This document shows, piece by piece, positions 1-7,775 of a DNA stretch of 64,000 bases (positions are counted from its first letter, which is position 1; the number at the start of each line of letters is the position of its first letter). The notes under the pieces were generated by a model. The model searched no databases and was not told the origin of the DNA. It saw only the letters and a program-made list of their open reading frames with translations. The position numbers and the translations under genes are program-made. The DNA comes from Pigmentiphaga sp. H8 (GTDB lineage Bacteria; Pseudomonadota; Gammaproteobacteria; Burkholderiales; Burkholderiaceae_B): positions 3,100,001-3,164,000 of the forward strand of contig NZ_CP033966.1 in NCBI RefSeq assembly GCF_003854895.1, written 5' to 3'.

Positions 1-972
1 AATCCTTCGCCGGAATGGGTATGGGGGCTGGGCTGGGACAGCGTGCGGCATCCCGGGCTGGCCGCGGCCGGCATCCGGGCCTGGCAGAAGAACGGCGGCA
101 CGACGTTTTTCTCGAGCGACTTCTACGTACTGCCGGACCAGCGGCTGGCCCTGATGGTGACCGGCAACACGGGCAATGCCCAGCGCGCCGACACCTACCG
201 CGCCGGCGCGCTGGCCGAAGGCGTGCTGCTGCGCGCCCTGGTCGAGGACGGGACGATACGCGCCCTGCCACCGCTGGTCGCCCATGCCGCGCCGCCCGAG
301 GCGGCGGCGCCCGGACTGGCCGATGCCGAGGGCATCTACGCCAACTACAACCAGCCCATGCGAGTCACGGCCAACCAGGACGGCAGCTTCTCGCTGTCGT
401 CCTGGAACGGCACGGCCTGGCAGCCGATGAACGGCGGCGCCAGATACAGCTTGCGCAGCGACGGCTGGTGGTGGGGTGGCGATGCCCCCATCAGCTACCG
501 TTTCGAGGTCGTGTCCGGCACCGACGCGAACGGCCAGCCCTATCGCTATCGCTACCTGATGCTGCGCGGCCCCCTGTTCGGCGCCGGCTACAGCGAGACG
601 ACGCTGCCCGTGGGCCAGCAACTGCTGCCGCTGGCGCCGCTGGGCGCCACCTGGCAGGCGCGCCTGGGCAAGACCTGGACGGTCACCAACGAATCCTCCA
701 CGACCATGCCGTCCACCCTGACCGGCACGCCCTACGCCACACTGGGCAGCCTGCCCGAACTGCCGGGCTACATCCTGGTGCGCAACAGCAGCTACGACGA
801 CGGCTCGCCCGAATACCAGCTCCTGGCCCCGCTGGCCGCCGACCGCGCCGGCATGACCGTCAAGATCCCCGCCAACGCCGGCCGCGACCTGTACGAGCTG
901 CACTTCGCCACCGCCGGCGGCAAGGAAACGCTGACCATCGGCAGCTGGACCTACGAAGCAGCCGCCGGCTGA
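1..972 (+). CDS. Serine hydrolase, beta-lactamase family (C-terminal part)
   Basis: The reading frame is open from base 1 and ends at a TGA at 970-972, so the start and the catalytic N-terminal domain lie outside the window. The visible part begins with a GLGWD-type stretch, followed by KNGGTTFFSSDFYVLPDQRLALMV. This is the usual end of the class C beta-lactamase/DD-peptidase fold, where the KxG-like strand (here KNGG) precedes a line of the type 'P..g..vvvltN'. It is followed by about 200 residues of predicted beta-rich sequence resembling the C-terminal add-on of such serine hydrolases. A GTG at 43 could be taken as a start but would cut the fold. The substrate is unknown, and the catalytic SxxK and YxN motifs cannot be checked here. 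It converges with ppsA. Confidence 0.6.
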   Translation, partial: NPSPEWVWGLGWDSVRHPGLAAAGIRAWQKNGGTTFFSSDFYVLPDQRLALMVTGNTGNAQRADTYRAGALAEGVLLRALVEDGTIRALPPLVAHAAPPEAAAPGLADAEGIYANYNQPMRVTANQDGSFSLSSWNGTAWQPMNGGARYSLRSDGWWWGGDAPISYRFEVVSGTDANGQPYRYRYLMLRGPLFGAGYSETTLPVGQQLLPLAPLGATWQARLGKTWTVTNESSTTMPSTLTGTPYATLGSLPELPGYILVRNSSYDDGSPEYQLLAPLAADRAGMTVKIPANAGRDLYELHFATAGGKETLTIGSWTYEAAAG

Positions 973-977
973 CCCCG

Positions 978-1009
978 AAAAAAAGCGGCGCCCCAAAAGG
1001 AACGCCGCT
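978..1009 (-). terminator. Intrinsic terminator of ppsA
   Basis: On the minus strand a 7-bp stem (AGCGGCG at 1009-1003 pairing with CGCCGCT at 990-984) encloses a 12-nt loop and is followed by seven T residues (984-978). This is a typical Rho-independent terminator. It lies about 100 nt beyond the ppsA stop, past the dispersed repeat copy A, and would end ppsA transcription before the convergent upstream gene. Confidence 0.8.
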
Positions 1010-1032
1010 CTCCATCAGCCGGTTCCCCCCAG

Positions 1033-1108
1033 GGCACAGTGGATCCGGCTCCGCCGGTCCACCAGTGCCGCCCCCTGGGGGGCGCGCGCAAGCGCGTAGG
1101 GGGGGTCC
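1033..1108 (+). repeat. Dispersed three-hairpin repeat, copy A
   Basis: Full copy of the intergenic element found six times in the window. Hairpin 1 spans 1033-1069: GGCAC/GTGCC, GTGGA/TCCAC and CCGGC/GCCGG with a bulged T, which creates GGATCC. Hairpin 2 is GCCCCC/GGGGGC at 1070-1083. Hairpin 3 is CGCGC-GCAA-GCGCG at 1083-1096, followed by TAGGGGG. The element ends 1 nt from the ppsA stop codon on the minus strand, so it would be the 3' untranslated part of that mRNA. Confidence 0.8.
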
Positions 1109-1109
1109 C

Positions 1110-3473
1110 CTACTCAGCCAATTTCTTCCAGGTGTCGACGACAGTATCCGGATTCAGCGAGATCGACTTGATGCCCTGGTTCTTCAGCCACACCGCGAAA
1201 TCGGGGTGATCGGAAGGGCCCTGCCCGCAGATGCCGACGTACTTGTCGGCCTTCAGGCAAGCCTCGATAGCACGCTGCAGCAGCGCCTGGACGGCCGGAT
1301 CGCGTTCGTCGAAGTCGGCGGCCAGCAGTTCCAGGCCCGAGTCGCGGTCCAGGCCCAGGGTGAGCTGGGTCAGGTCGTTCGAACCGATCGAGAAGCCGTC
1401 GAAGTGCTCCAGGAACTGCTCGGCCAGCACCGCGTTGGACGGCACTTCGCACATCATGATCAGGCGCAGGCCGTTCTCGCCGCGCTTGAGCTGGTTGTCG
1501 GCCAAGAGGCCCACCACGCGCTCGGCCTGCTTGAGCGTACGCACGAAGGGAACCATGATCTCGACGTTGGTCAGGCCCATGTCCTGGCGCACGCGGCGCA
1601 GCGCCTCGCACTCCATGCGGAAGCACTCGGCGAACTCGTCGGCGATGTAGCGCGACGCGCCGCGGAAGCCCAGCATGGGATTCTCTTCCTCGGGCTCGTA
1701 GCGCGAGCCGCCGATCAGCTTGCGGTATTCGTTCGACTTGAAGTCGGACATGCGCACGATGACGGACTTGGGATAGAAGGCCGCCGCGATCGTGGCGATG
1801 CCTTCGGCCAGCTTGTCGACGAAGAACGCACGCGGGCTGGCATAGCCGCGGGCCACCGATTCCACCGCCTTCTTCAGGTCGCTATCGACATTCGGATAGT
1901 CGAGGATGGCCTTGGGGTGGATGCCGATGTTGTTGTTGATGATGAATTCCAGGCGGGCCAGGCCCACGCCGCCGTTCGGGATCTGCGCGAAATCGTAGGC
2001 GAGCTGCGGGTTGCCGACGTTCATCATGATCTTGACGTCGATGGCGGGCATTTCGCCGCGACGGACTTCCTCGACCTCGGTTTCCAGCAGGCCGTCGTAG
2101 ATCCGGCCCTCGTCGCCTTCGGCGCAGGACACGGTGACCATGGCGCCGTCCTTCAGGACATCGGTGGCGTCGCCGCTGCCGACGACCGCCGGGATGCCCA
2201 GTTCGCGCGCGATGATGGCCGCGTGGCAGGTACGGCCGCCGCGGTTGGTGACGATGGCCGAGGCGCGCTTCATGACGGGTTCCCAGTTGGGATCGGTCAT
2301 GTCGGTGACCAGCACGTCGCCCGGCTGGACCTTGTCCATGTCGGCGATGTCGCCCACCAGGCGCACGGGGCCCGAGCCGATCTTCTGGCCGATGGCGCGG
2401 CCCGTGACCAGCACGTTGCCGGTGGCCTTCAGGCGGTAGCGCTGCTGCACGTCGTTGCCGGACTGCTGCGATTTCACGGTTTCCGGACGCGCCTGCAGGA
2501 TGTAGATCTTGCCGTCGTTGCCGTCGCGGCCCCATTCGATGTCCATGGGACGGCCGTAGTGCTTCTCGATGATGACGGCGTAGCGCGCCAGCTCGATCAC
2601 GTCCTCGTCGGACAGCGAGAAGCGGTTGCGCAGCTCGGGCGCGACGTCGACCGTGCGCACGGCGCGGCCTTCGGTCCGGGCCGGGTCGAATTCCATCTTG
2701 ATCAGCTTGGAGCCGATGCGGCGGCTGACGATGGGATAGTGGCCGGCTTCCAGCGTGGGCTTGAAGACGTAGAACTCGTCGGGGTTGACCGCGCCCTGCA
2801 CCACCGTTTCGCCCAGGCCGTAGGACGAGGTGATGAAGACGACGTCGGGGAAGCCCGATTCGGTGTCGATGGTGAACATGACGCCGGCCGCGCCGGTGTC
2901 GGAGCGGACCATGCGCTGGATGCCGGCGGACAGGGCCACGTCGGCATGGGCGTAGCCCTTGTGCACGCGATACGAGATGGCGCGGTCGTTGTACAGCGAC
3001 GCGAACACGTGGCGGATCTTGTCCAGCACGTCGTCGATGCCGACCACGTTCAGGAAGGTTTCCTGCTGGCCGGCGAACGAGGCGTCGGGCAGGTCTTCGG
3101 CGGTGGCGGACGAACGGACGGCGAACGAGCCCTTGCCGTCGGCGTCGAGCTTGGCGAACGATTCACGGATGTCTTTCTCGAACCGGGCCGAGAACGGAGC
3201 GTCGATGATCCATTGCCGGATTTCCGCGCCGGTTTCGGCCAGCGCGCGCACGTCTTCCGGATTCAAGGAAGACAGGCGCGTGTTGATACGGGCATCCAGG
3301 CCCGAATCCTTCAGGAAATCACGGAAAGCCTCTGCCGTGGTGGCAAAACCGCCCGGAACGCGGACACCGGCGCCGGTCAGTTGGCTGATCATCTCTCCTA
3401 GTGAAGCGTTCTTCCCTCCTACCGAGTCAACATCCGTCATGCGGAGCTGCTCGAACGGCACAACATAAGACAT
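1110..3473 (-). CDS. ppsA: Phosphoenolpyruvate synthase
   Basis: Converts pyruvate, ATP and water to PEP, AMP and phosphate in gluconeogenesis. The 787 residues match the family length (E. coli 792). It has the N-terminal ATP-grasp-like domain starting SYVVPFEQLRMTDVDSVGGKNASLGEM, a central swivelling phosphohistidine domain with GGRTCHAAI, where His417 is the expected phospho-carrier and Thr415 the expected regulatory threonine, and a C-terminal PEP/pyruvate-binding barrel with SIGSNDLTQLTLG and GICGQGPSD. The regulator gene ppsR is divergently placed, as in many proteobacteria. A TGTAAT box at 3485-3490 (minus) is a plausible -10 just before the start. Two inverted repeats lie upstream. Confidence 0.97.
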   Translation of the reverse strand: MSYVVPFEQLRMTDVDSVGGKNASLGEMISQLTGAGVRVPGGFATTAEAFRDFLKDSGLDARINTRLSSLNPEDVRALAETGAEIRQWIIDAPFSARFEKDIRESFAKLDADGKGSFAVRSSATAEDLPDASFAGQQETFLNVVGIDDVLDKIRHVFASLYNDRAISYRVHKGYAHADVALSAGIQRMVRSDTGAAGVMFTIDTESGFPDVVFITSSYGLGETVVQGAVNPDEFYVFKPTLEAGHYPIVSRRIGSKLIKMEFDPARTEGRAVRTVDVAPELRNRFSLSDEDVIELARYAVIIEKHYGRPMDIEWGRDGNDGKIYILQARPETVKSQQSGNDVQQRYRLKATGNVLVTGRAIGQKIGSGPVRLVGDIADMDKVQPGDVLVTDMTDPNWEPVMKRASAIVTNRGGRTCHAAIIARELGIPAVVGSGDATDVLKDGAMVTVSCAEGDEGRIYDGLLETEVEEVRRGEMPAIDVKIMMNVGNPQLAYDFAQIPNGGVGLARLEFIINNNIGIHPKAILDYPNVDSDLKKAVESVARGYASPRAFFVDKLAEGIATIAAAFYPKSVIVRMSDFKSNEYRKLIGGSRYEPEEENPMLGFRGASRYIADEFAECFRMECEALRRVRQDMGLTNVEIMVPFVRTLKQAERVVGLLADNQLKRGENGLRLIMMCEVPSNAVLAEQFLEHFDGFSIGSNDLTQLTLGLDRDSGLELLAADFDERDPAVQALLQRAIEACLKADKYVGICGQGPSDHPDFAVWLKNQGIKSISLNPDTVVDTWKKLAE

Positions 3474-3484
3474 GAAAGTCCCCT

Positions 3485-3490
3485 ATTACA
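3485..3490 (-). promoter_or_regulatory. Candidate -10 box of ppsA
   Basis: TGTAAT on the minus strand (5 of 6 matches to TATAAT), 12 nt before the ppsA ATG. No convincing -35 box is seen. If used, it gives a very short leader and places the inverted repeat at 3506-3547 over the -35 region. Confidence 0.35.
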
Positions 3491-3505
3491 ATGGCAAGAA
3501 AGCTT

Positions 3506-3547
3506 GTTTGGCGAGCACACGCGCGGTGCGTGGTGTGCTGGCCAAAC
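3506..3547. promoter_or_regulatory. Large inverted repeat in ppsA/ppsR spacer
   Basis: Two 15-bp arms, GTTTGGCGAGCACAC (3506-3520) and GTGTGCTGGCCAAAC (3533-3547), are complementary except at one central position and are separated by 12 nt. The site lies 33 nt before the ppsA start. It could be an operator overlapping the ppsA promoter or a leader hairpin. No known binding consensus was recognised. Confidence 0.6.
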
Positions 3548-3561
3548 CCGCCTCCGCCGCG

Positions 3562-3586
3562 GCCCAGGGCTTCGAAAGCCTTGGGC
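3562..3586. promoter_or_regulatory. Second inverted repeat in ppsA/ppsR spacer
   Basis: Arms GCCCAGGGCTT (3562-3572) and AAGCCTTGGGC (3576-3586) are complementary with one G:T position and a 3-nt loop. It sits 15 nt beyond the larger repeat, nearer to ppsR (start 3708). There is no T tract on either side, so it does not look like a terminator. Confidence 0.5.
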
Positions 3587-3707
3587 GTGCGCCATGCGTA
3601 ACCGGGGGGTAATCCTCGAATTGTACGCCGGCCGCCGGCCTTTCTGCACATCGCTTGCTTCGTTTGCCTTTCCCATCCCCGGAAACCCCGTTTTTGCGAG
3701 AAACCCC

Positions 3708-4556
3708 ATGCCTCAACCCGCCCCCGCCGCGAATTCGTACCTGCGCACCGTCTTCGTGGTTTCCGACGGCACCGGCATCACCGCCGAGACCTTCGCCCAT
3801 TCGGTCCTGGCCCAGTTCGAGAACGCCCGTTTCCGCCATATCAGGCTTCCTTTCATTGATTCGGTCGACAAGGCCGCCGATGTCGCGGCCCGGATCGACG
3901 CCGCCTTCACGGCGGACGGGCAGCGCCCCATCGTCTTCAGCACCCTGGTCAATTCCGAGATCAACACCCGCGTGCGCCAGGCCAACGGCCTGTTCCTGGA
4001 CCTGTTCTCGACCTTCGTCGAGCCCATCGAGCAGGAACTGAACATCAAGTCCAGCCATTCGATCGGCCGCTCGCACAACATGGCCAACACCAAGCAGTAC
4101 CAAAGCCGGATCGAAGCCATCAACTTCAGCCTGGCACACGACGACGGGCAGTTCATCAAGGGCCTGGAGCAGGCCGACGTGATCCTGGTGGGGGTGTCGC
4201 GCTGCGGCAAGACGCCCACCAGCCTGTACCTGGCCATGCAGTACGGGATCAAGGCCGCCAATGTGCCGCTGATCCCCGACGATTTCGAGCGCGACGCCCT
4301 GCCCTCGGCCATCCTGCCCCACCGCAACAAGCTGTTCGGGCTGACCATCCAGCCCGAACGCCTGGCCGAGGTCCGCAACGAACGCCGCCCCGACAGCCGC
4401 TACGCGTCGCTGGAACAGTGCCGCTACGAGGTGGCCGAGGCCGAGAAGCTGATGCGCCGGGAAAGCATCCGCTGGCTGTCGACCACCACCAAGTCGATAG
4501 AGGAAATCTCGACCACGGTGCTACAGAAGATCGGGCTGGAAGGCCGCTTCTACTAA
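3708..4556 (+). CDS. ppsR: PEP synthase regulatory protein (kinase/pyrophosphorylase)
   Basis: Bifunctional DUF299-family enzyme that inactivates PEP synthase by ADP-dependent phosphorylation of the threonine next to the catalytic histidine, and reactivates it by phosphate-dependent removal. The ATG at 3708 gives 282 residues starting MPQPAPAANSYLRTVFVVSDGTGITAET, which matches the family N-terminus. Longer upstream reading frames lack the motif. The P-loop-like GVSRCGKTPTS at about residues 162-172 is the nucleotide site. The conserved LSTTTKSIEEISTTVL is near the C-terminus. It is divergent from its target gene ppsA. Its stop overlaps the stop of the convergent LysR gene by 3 nt. Confidence 0.95.
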   Translation: MPQPAPAANSYLRTVFVVSDGTGITAETFAHSVLAQFENARFRHIRLPFIDSVDKAADVAARIDAAFTADGQRPIVFSTLVNSEINTRVRQANGLFLDLFSTFVEPIEQELNIKSSHSIGRSHNMANTKQYQSRIEAINFSLAHDDGQFIKGLEQADVILVGVSRCGKTPTSLYLAMQYGIKAANVPLIPDDFERDALPSAILPHRNKLFGLTIQPERLAEVRNERRPDSRYASLEQCRYEVAEAEKLMRRESIRWLSTTTKSIEEISTTVLQKIGLEGRFY

Positions 4557-5467
4557 GCAGCCGGCTGCGGCGGGCGCGCCAGCGCCTCGCTCTCGGCCGC
4601 ATGGGGCTGGGCCGCGACCTCCAGGCACTCGCGCAGCACGTTCAGCAGTTCGCGCCGCCTGGGCTCGCGGGGCATGACCATGCCCAGTTCCCGGTGGAAG
4701 ATATCCTTGCCCAGCGAGACCGCCCGCACGCCCGGCGGCAGGCAGTTCCGGCGCGTGATCGGCACCAGGGACACGCCCAGCCCGGCCGCCACCATCGCCA
4801 CCATGGCATCCACATCCTCGATGTCCAGCATCGCCTCGACCTGCAGGTCGTGCCGGCGCAGGAAATGCTCCACCCCCCGCCCGCCGAACGACGCCCGGTC
4901 GTAGCGGATGAAGGGGTGGGCCGCCAGCAGTTGGCGCCAGTCCTCGCCCGGGACGTCCCCCGGCACCGCCAGGACGAAGGGTTCGCGCACCAGCGGCTGC
5001 CATAGCAGTTCCCGGGGCAGCATGAAGGGCGGCGCGATCATCAGCGCGGCATCCAGCTCGCCGCTGTCGACCTGGCCGATCAGGAACAACGAGGAACCGT
5101 GCACCAGCCGCACCGACACCAGGGGGTGCCGGTCCCGCAGGATGCCCAGCGCCGCCGGCAGCATGCCCACCTGGGCGGTCTGGATCGCCCCCATCCTGAC
5201 CGTGCCGCGCAGATCGCGGCTGGTCACCCGCACCGCCAGCTCGTCGAACAGGCCGACGATCTGGCGGGCCATTTCCACCGCCTCCTCGCCCGCCTCGTTC
5301 AGCGTGGCCGAGCGTCCGGTCCGGGTGAACAACGGCGCGCCCAGCGCCTCTTCCAGGCGCTGCATCTGGGCGCTGACGGCCGACTGCGTCAGGCCGATGC
5401 GGGCCCCCGCCGCGGCGAACGTGCCCCAGCGCACGACCGCAAGAAACGTCTTCAGCTCGCGCAACAC
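4553..5467 (-). CDS. LysR-family transcriptional regulator
   Basis: 304 residues with the LysR layout. The N-terminal winged helix-turn-helix covers about residues 3-62 (MLRELKTFLAVVRWGTFAAA, then TQSAVSAQMQRLEEALGAPLF). A two-lobed periplasmic-binding-type effector domain follows. The gene is divergent from the catabolic operon beginning at 5775 across a 307-bp spacer with inverted repeats, so it is the likely pathway-specific regulator and probably controls its own promoter. The effector is presumably a substrate or intermediate of that operon, but nothing in the sequence names it. An Ala-rich C-terminal tail overlaps the ppsR end. Confidence 0.9.
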   Translation of the reverse strand: MLRELKTFLAVVRWGTFAAAGARIGLTQSAVSAQMQRLEEALGAPLFTRTGRSATLNEAGEEAVEMARQIVGLFDELAVRVTSRDLRGTVRMGAIQTAQVGMLPAALGILRDRHPLVSVRLVHGSSLFLIGQVDSGELDAALMIAPPFMLPRELLWQPLVREPFVLAVPGDVPGEDWRQLLAAHPFIRYDRASFGGRGVEHFLRRHDLQVEAMLDIEDVDAMVAMVAAGLGVSLVPITRRNCLPPGVRAVSLGKDIFHRELGMVMPREPRRRELLNVLRECLEVAAQPHAAESEALARPPQPAA

Positions 5468-5774
5468 GTCCCGCCCCCAATTGATCTAAAAAATTTGACC
5501 TCAGACGAAAAACAAAGCGTTTTCGTCTAAGGATTTTTGTTTATACCATGGGTGCCATGGATGCCTGCCCTGGCATTCCATCCCACTCTCGACGTCCCCG
5601 ACACTGGTTACTCGCAGTGGGAATAACTTCACCCAAAAACAATCAATAGAAGACAAATAAATTTAACTTCCATCAATTCCAACCAACTTCATGGCACAGC
5701 ACTTGCTTGATAACCCAGGAGACGGCACGCAATCCCGCGTACGCCACCCCTCTCTCTTGAATGGAACAGCAGGT
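5468..5774. promoter_or_regulatory. Divergent control region, LysR gene / Bug operon
   Basis: This 307-bp spacer is clearly more AT-rich than its surroundings, as expected of a promoter region. A perfect inverted repeat with 9-bp arms, AGACGAAAA (5503-5511) and TTTTCGTCT (5520-5528), with an 8-nt spacer sits 35 nt before the LysR start. A second pair, TCCCACT (5581-5587) and AGTGGGA (5616-5622), lies further downstream. TTGACC at 5495-5500 and TATACC at 5542-5547 resemble promoter boxes but are not well spaced. No small gene was found here. Confidence 0.55.
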
Positions 5775-6725
5775 ATGAAGATCCCCTCCTTTGTAGCGGC
5801 GGCCGCACTGGCCCTGGCAGTTGCCCTGCCGGCCCATGCCTACCCGGACCGGCCGATCACCATCGTGGTGCCGTTCTCGGCCGGCGCCGGCACCGATCTG
5901 ACCGCCCGCCTCCTGGCGCGCACCATGGAGAAGCACGCGGGCCGCAGCGTCGTGGTGGTGAACCGCGCGGGCGCTGGCGGCGAGATCGGCATGGCCTCGG
6001 TGGCCAACGCGGCGCCCGACGGCTACACGCTGTCCATCCTCAATACGCCCAACGTGCTGACCATCCCCATCGAACGCCGGGCGCAGTTCAGCCTGTCCAG
6101 CTTCGACGTGGTGGCCAACATCGTGGACGACCCCGGCACCCTGAGCGTACGCGGGGACAGCCCCCTGCGCGGCGTGCAGGACCTGGTGGAAGCGGCCCGC
6201 CGGGCTCCCGGAACGTTGACCTATGGCACGGCCGGCGTGGGCTCGGCCGGCCACATTTCCATGCTGTTGCTGGAACAAGCCGCCGGCATACGGCTGCGGC
6301 ACGTGCCCTTCAAGGGCACGGCGGACGTCGCCACGGCGCTGCTGGGCGGGCACATCGACATCGCCACCGCCAACCTGGGCGAGGCCCTGGGTTTCTCCAA
6401 GGGCAAGCAGTGGCGCATCCTGGGCCAGATGGCGCCCGGCCGGTCGCCCATGGCGGCGGACCTGCCCACCTTCGCCGAGGCCGGCTATCCCATCGAAAGC
6501 GGTTCGCTGCGCGGGCTGGGCGCGCCGCGCGGCACGCCGCCGGAAACGCTCAAGGCGCTGGCCGCGCTGGTGGACAAGGCCATCAACGACCCCGACTTCC
6601 GCCAGGCGGCCAAGGGAGCCGAGCAGAACGTCCGCTACCTGCCGCGCGACGACTACTCGCTCCTGCTGACGGGCATGCAGGGCCGGTTCGAGAAACTGTG
6701 GGCGGCCTCGCCCTGGAACCAATGA
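5775..6725 (+). CDS. Bug-family (TctC) periplasmic solute receptor 1
   Basis: 316 residues from the ATG at 5775, which gives a clean signal peptide (MKIPSFVAAAALALAVALPAHA, cleaved before YPDRPIT). The frame also opens upstream but without a signal sequence. YPDRPITIVVPFSAGAGTDLTAR and AAPDGYTL are hallmarks of the tripartite tricarboxylate transporter receptors that are strongly expanded in Bordetella and relatives. These receptors bind carboxylated small molecules in the periplasm. No TctA or TctB membrane gene is adjacent, so it must share a transporter encoded elsewhere or act as a sensor. First gene of the operon. It is a clear paralog of the next gene. Confidence 0.92.
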   Translation: MKIPSFVAAAALALAVALPAHAYPDRPITIVVPFSAGAGTDLTARLLARTMEKHAGRSVVVVNRAGAGGEIGMASVANAAPDGYTLSILNTPNVLTIPIERRAQFSLSSFDVVANIVDDPGTLSVRGDSPLRGVQDLVEAARRAPGTLTYGTAGVGSAGHISMLLLEQAAGIRLRHVPFKGTADVATALLGGHIDIATANLGEALGFSKGKQWRILGQMAPGRSPMAADLPTFAEAGYPIESGSLRGLGAPRGTPPETLKALAALVDKAINDPDFRQAAKGAEQNVRYLPRDDYSLLLTGMQGRFEKLWAASPWNQ

Positions 6726-6763
6726 TGCCGACCCCCTCGTTTTCCACGCACCGGACCGCCTCC

Positions 6764-7720
6764 ATGAAAACCGCCCTCCGTTTCCTCGCCCTTGCCTTCG
6801 CGCTGGCCGGCGCCTGCGCCGCGCACGCCGGCTACCCCGACCGCCCCATCACCATGATCGTGCCGTTCAGCGCCGGCGCCGGCACCGACCTGACCGCGCG
6901 CACCGTCGCCCAATGCATGGAAGGCCAGATCAAGGGTGCCTCGATCGTCGTCACCAACCGCCCCGGCGCGAGCGGCGACATCGGCCTGTCGGCCCTGGCC
7001 ACGGCCGCGCCCGACGGCTACACCCTGGGCATCGTCAACACGCCCGGCGTGGTCAGCATCCCGATCGAGCGCCAGACGCGCTATACGGTCGCGAGCTTCG
7101 ACTTCCTGGGCGCCGTGGCCGATGCGCCGGGCACGATCAGCGTCCATGCCGACAGCGGCATCCACACCATCCAGGACCTGGTGCGCGCGGCCAAGGCGAA
7201 GCCGGGCGCCATCACCGTGGGCACGCAGGGCGTGGGCTCGGCCGGGCACATCGCCCTGTTGCTGCTGGAGCAGTCGGCCGGCATCGAACTGACCCCGGTG
7301 CCGTTCCAGGGCGCGGCGCCCGCGCGCACCGCGCTGCTGGGCAAGGTGATCGACACCACCATGGCCAACGTGGACGAGGCCGTGAGTTTCCGCAACGGCT
7401 CGCCGTGGCGCATCCTGGGCGTGATGAGCGACGCCCGCTCGTCCGTGGCCGCCGAGCTGCCCACCTTCAAGGAAGCCGGCTACGACATCGTGGCGGGCTC
7501 CATGCGCGGCTTCGCCGGCCCCAAGGGCATGCCCCGCGAGGTGGTCAAGACCCTGTCCGACGCCATCCGCACCTGCGCCGCCGACCCGGTGTTCCTGGAC
7601 CGCGCGCAGAAATCCTTCCTGCCGGTGCGCTACCTGCCGCCGCAGGAATACCTGAGCAGCCTGCGGCGGCTGGACACCTCGCTGCGCGAGCTGTGGAAGG
7701 CCAAGCCCTGGAACCAATGA
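6764..7720 (+). CDS. Bug-family (TctC) periplasmic solute receptor 2
   Basis: 318 residues from the ATG at 6764, with signal peptide MKTALRFLALAFALAGACAAHA and mature start GYPDRPITMIVPFSAGAGTD. Alternative ATGs at 6722 and 6725 are out of keeping with the signal sequence. It aligns without large gaps to the preceding receptor (same GVGSAGHI motif, same LPTF.EAGY, same PWNQ C-terminus), which indicates tandem duplication followed by divergence. It is 38 nt downstream of receptor 1. Two receptors in one operon may bind two related acids, such as substrate and intermediate, but this is inference. Confidence 0.92.
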   Translation: MKTALRFLALAFALAGACAAHAGYPDRPITMIVPFSAGAGTDLTARTVAQCMEGQIKGASIVVTNRPGASGDIGLSALATAAPDGYTLGIVNTPGVVSIPIERQTRYTVASFDFLGAVADAPGTISVHADSGIHTIQDLVRAAKAKPGAITVGTQGVGSAGHIALLLLEQSAGIELTPVPFQGAAPARTALLGKVIDTTMANVDEAVSFRNGSPWRILGVMSDARSSVAAELPTFKEAGYDIVAGSMRGFAGPKGMPREVVKTLSDAIRTCAADPVFLDRAQKSFLPVRYLPPQEYLSSLRRLDTSLRELWKAKPWNQ

Positions 7721-7775
7721 CCCCTTTCACCCCAACGGCGGACCTTCCGCCATCCCTGAACGAGACGAACGCTTC

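Noticed and set aside
15..3401. Long open frame on the plus strand across ppsA
   Set aside because: Shadow frame of ppsA: the opposite strand has the full PEP synthase motifs. Its length is due to high third-position GC, and its sequence is repetitive in Arg, Val, Asp and Gly with no domain.
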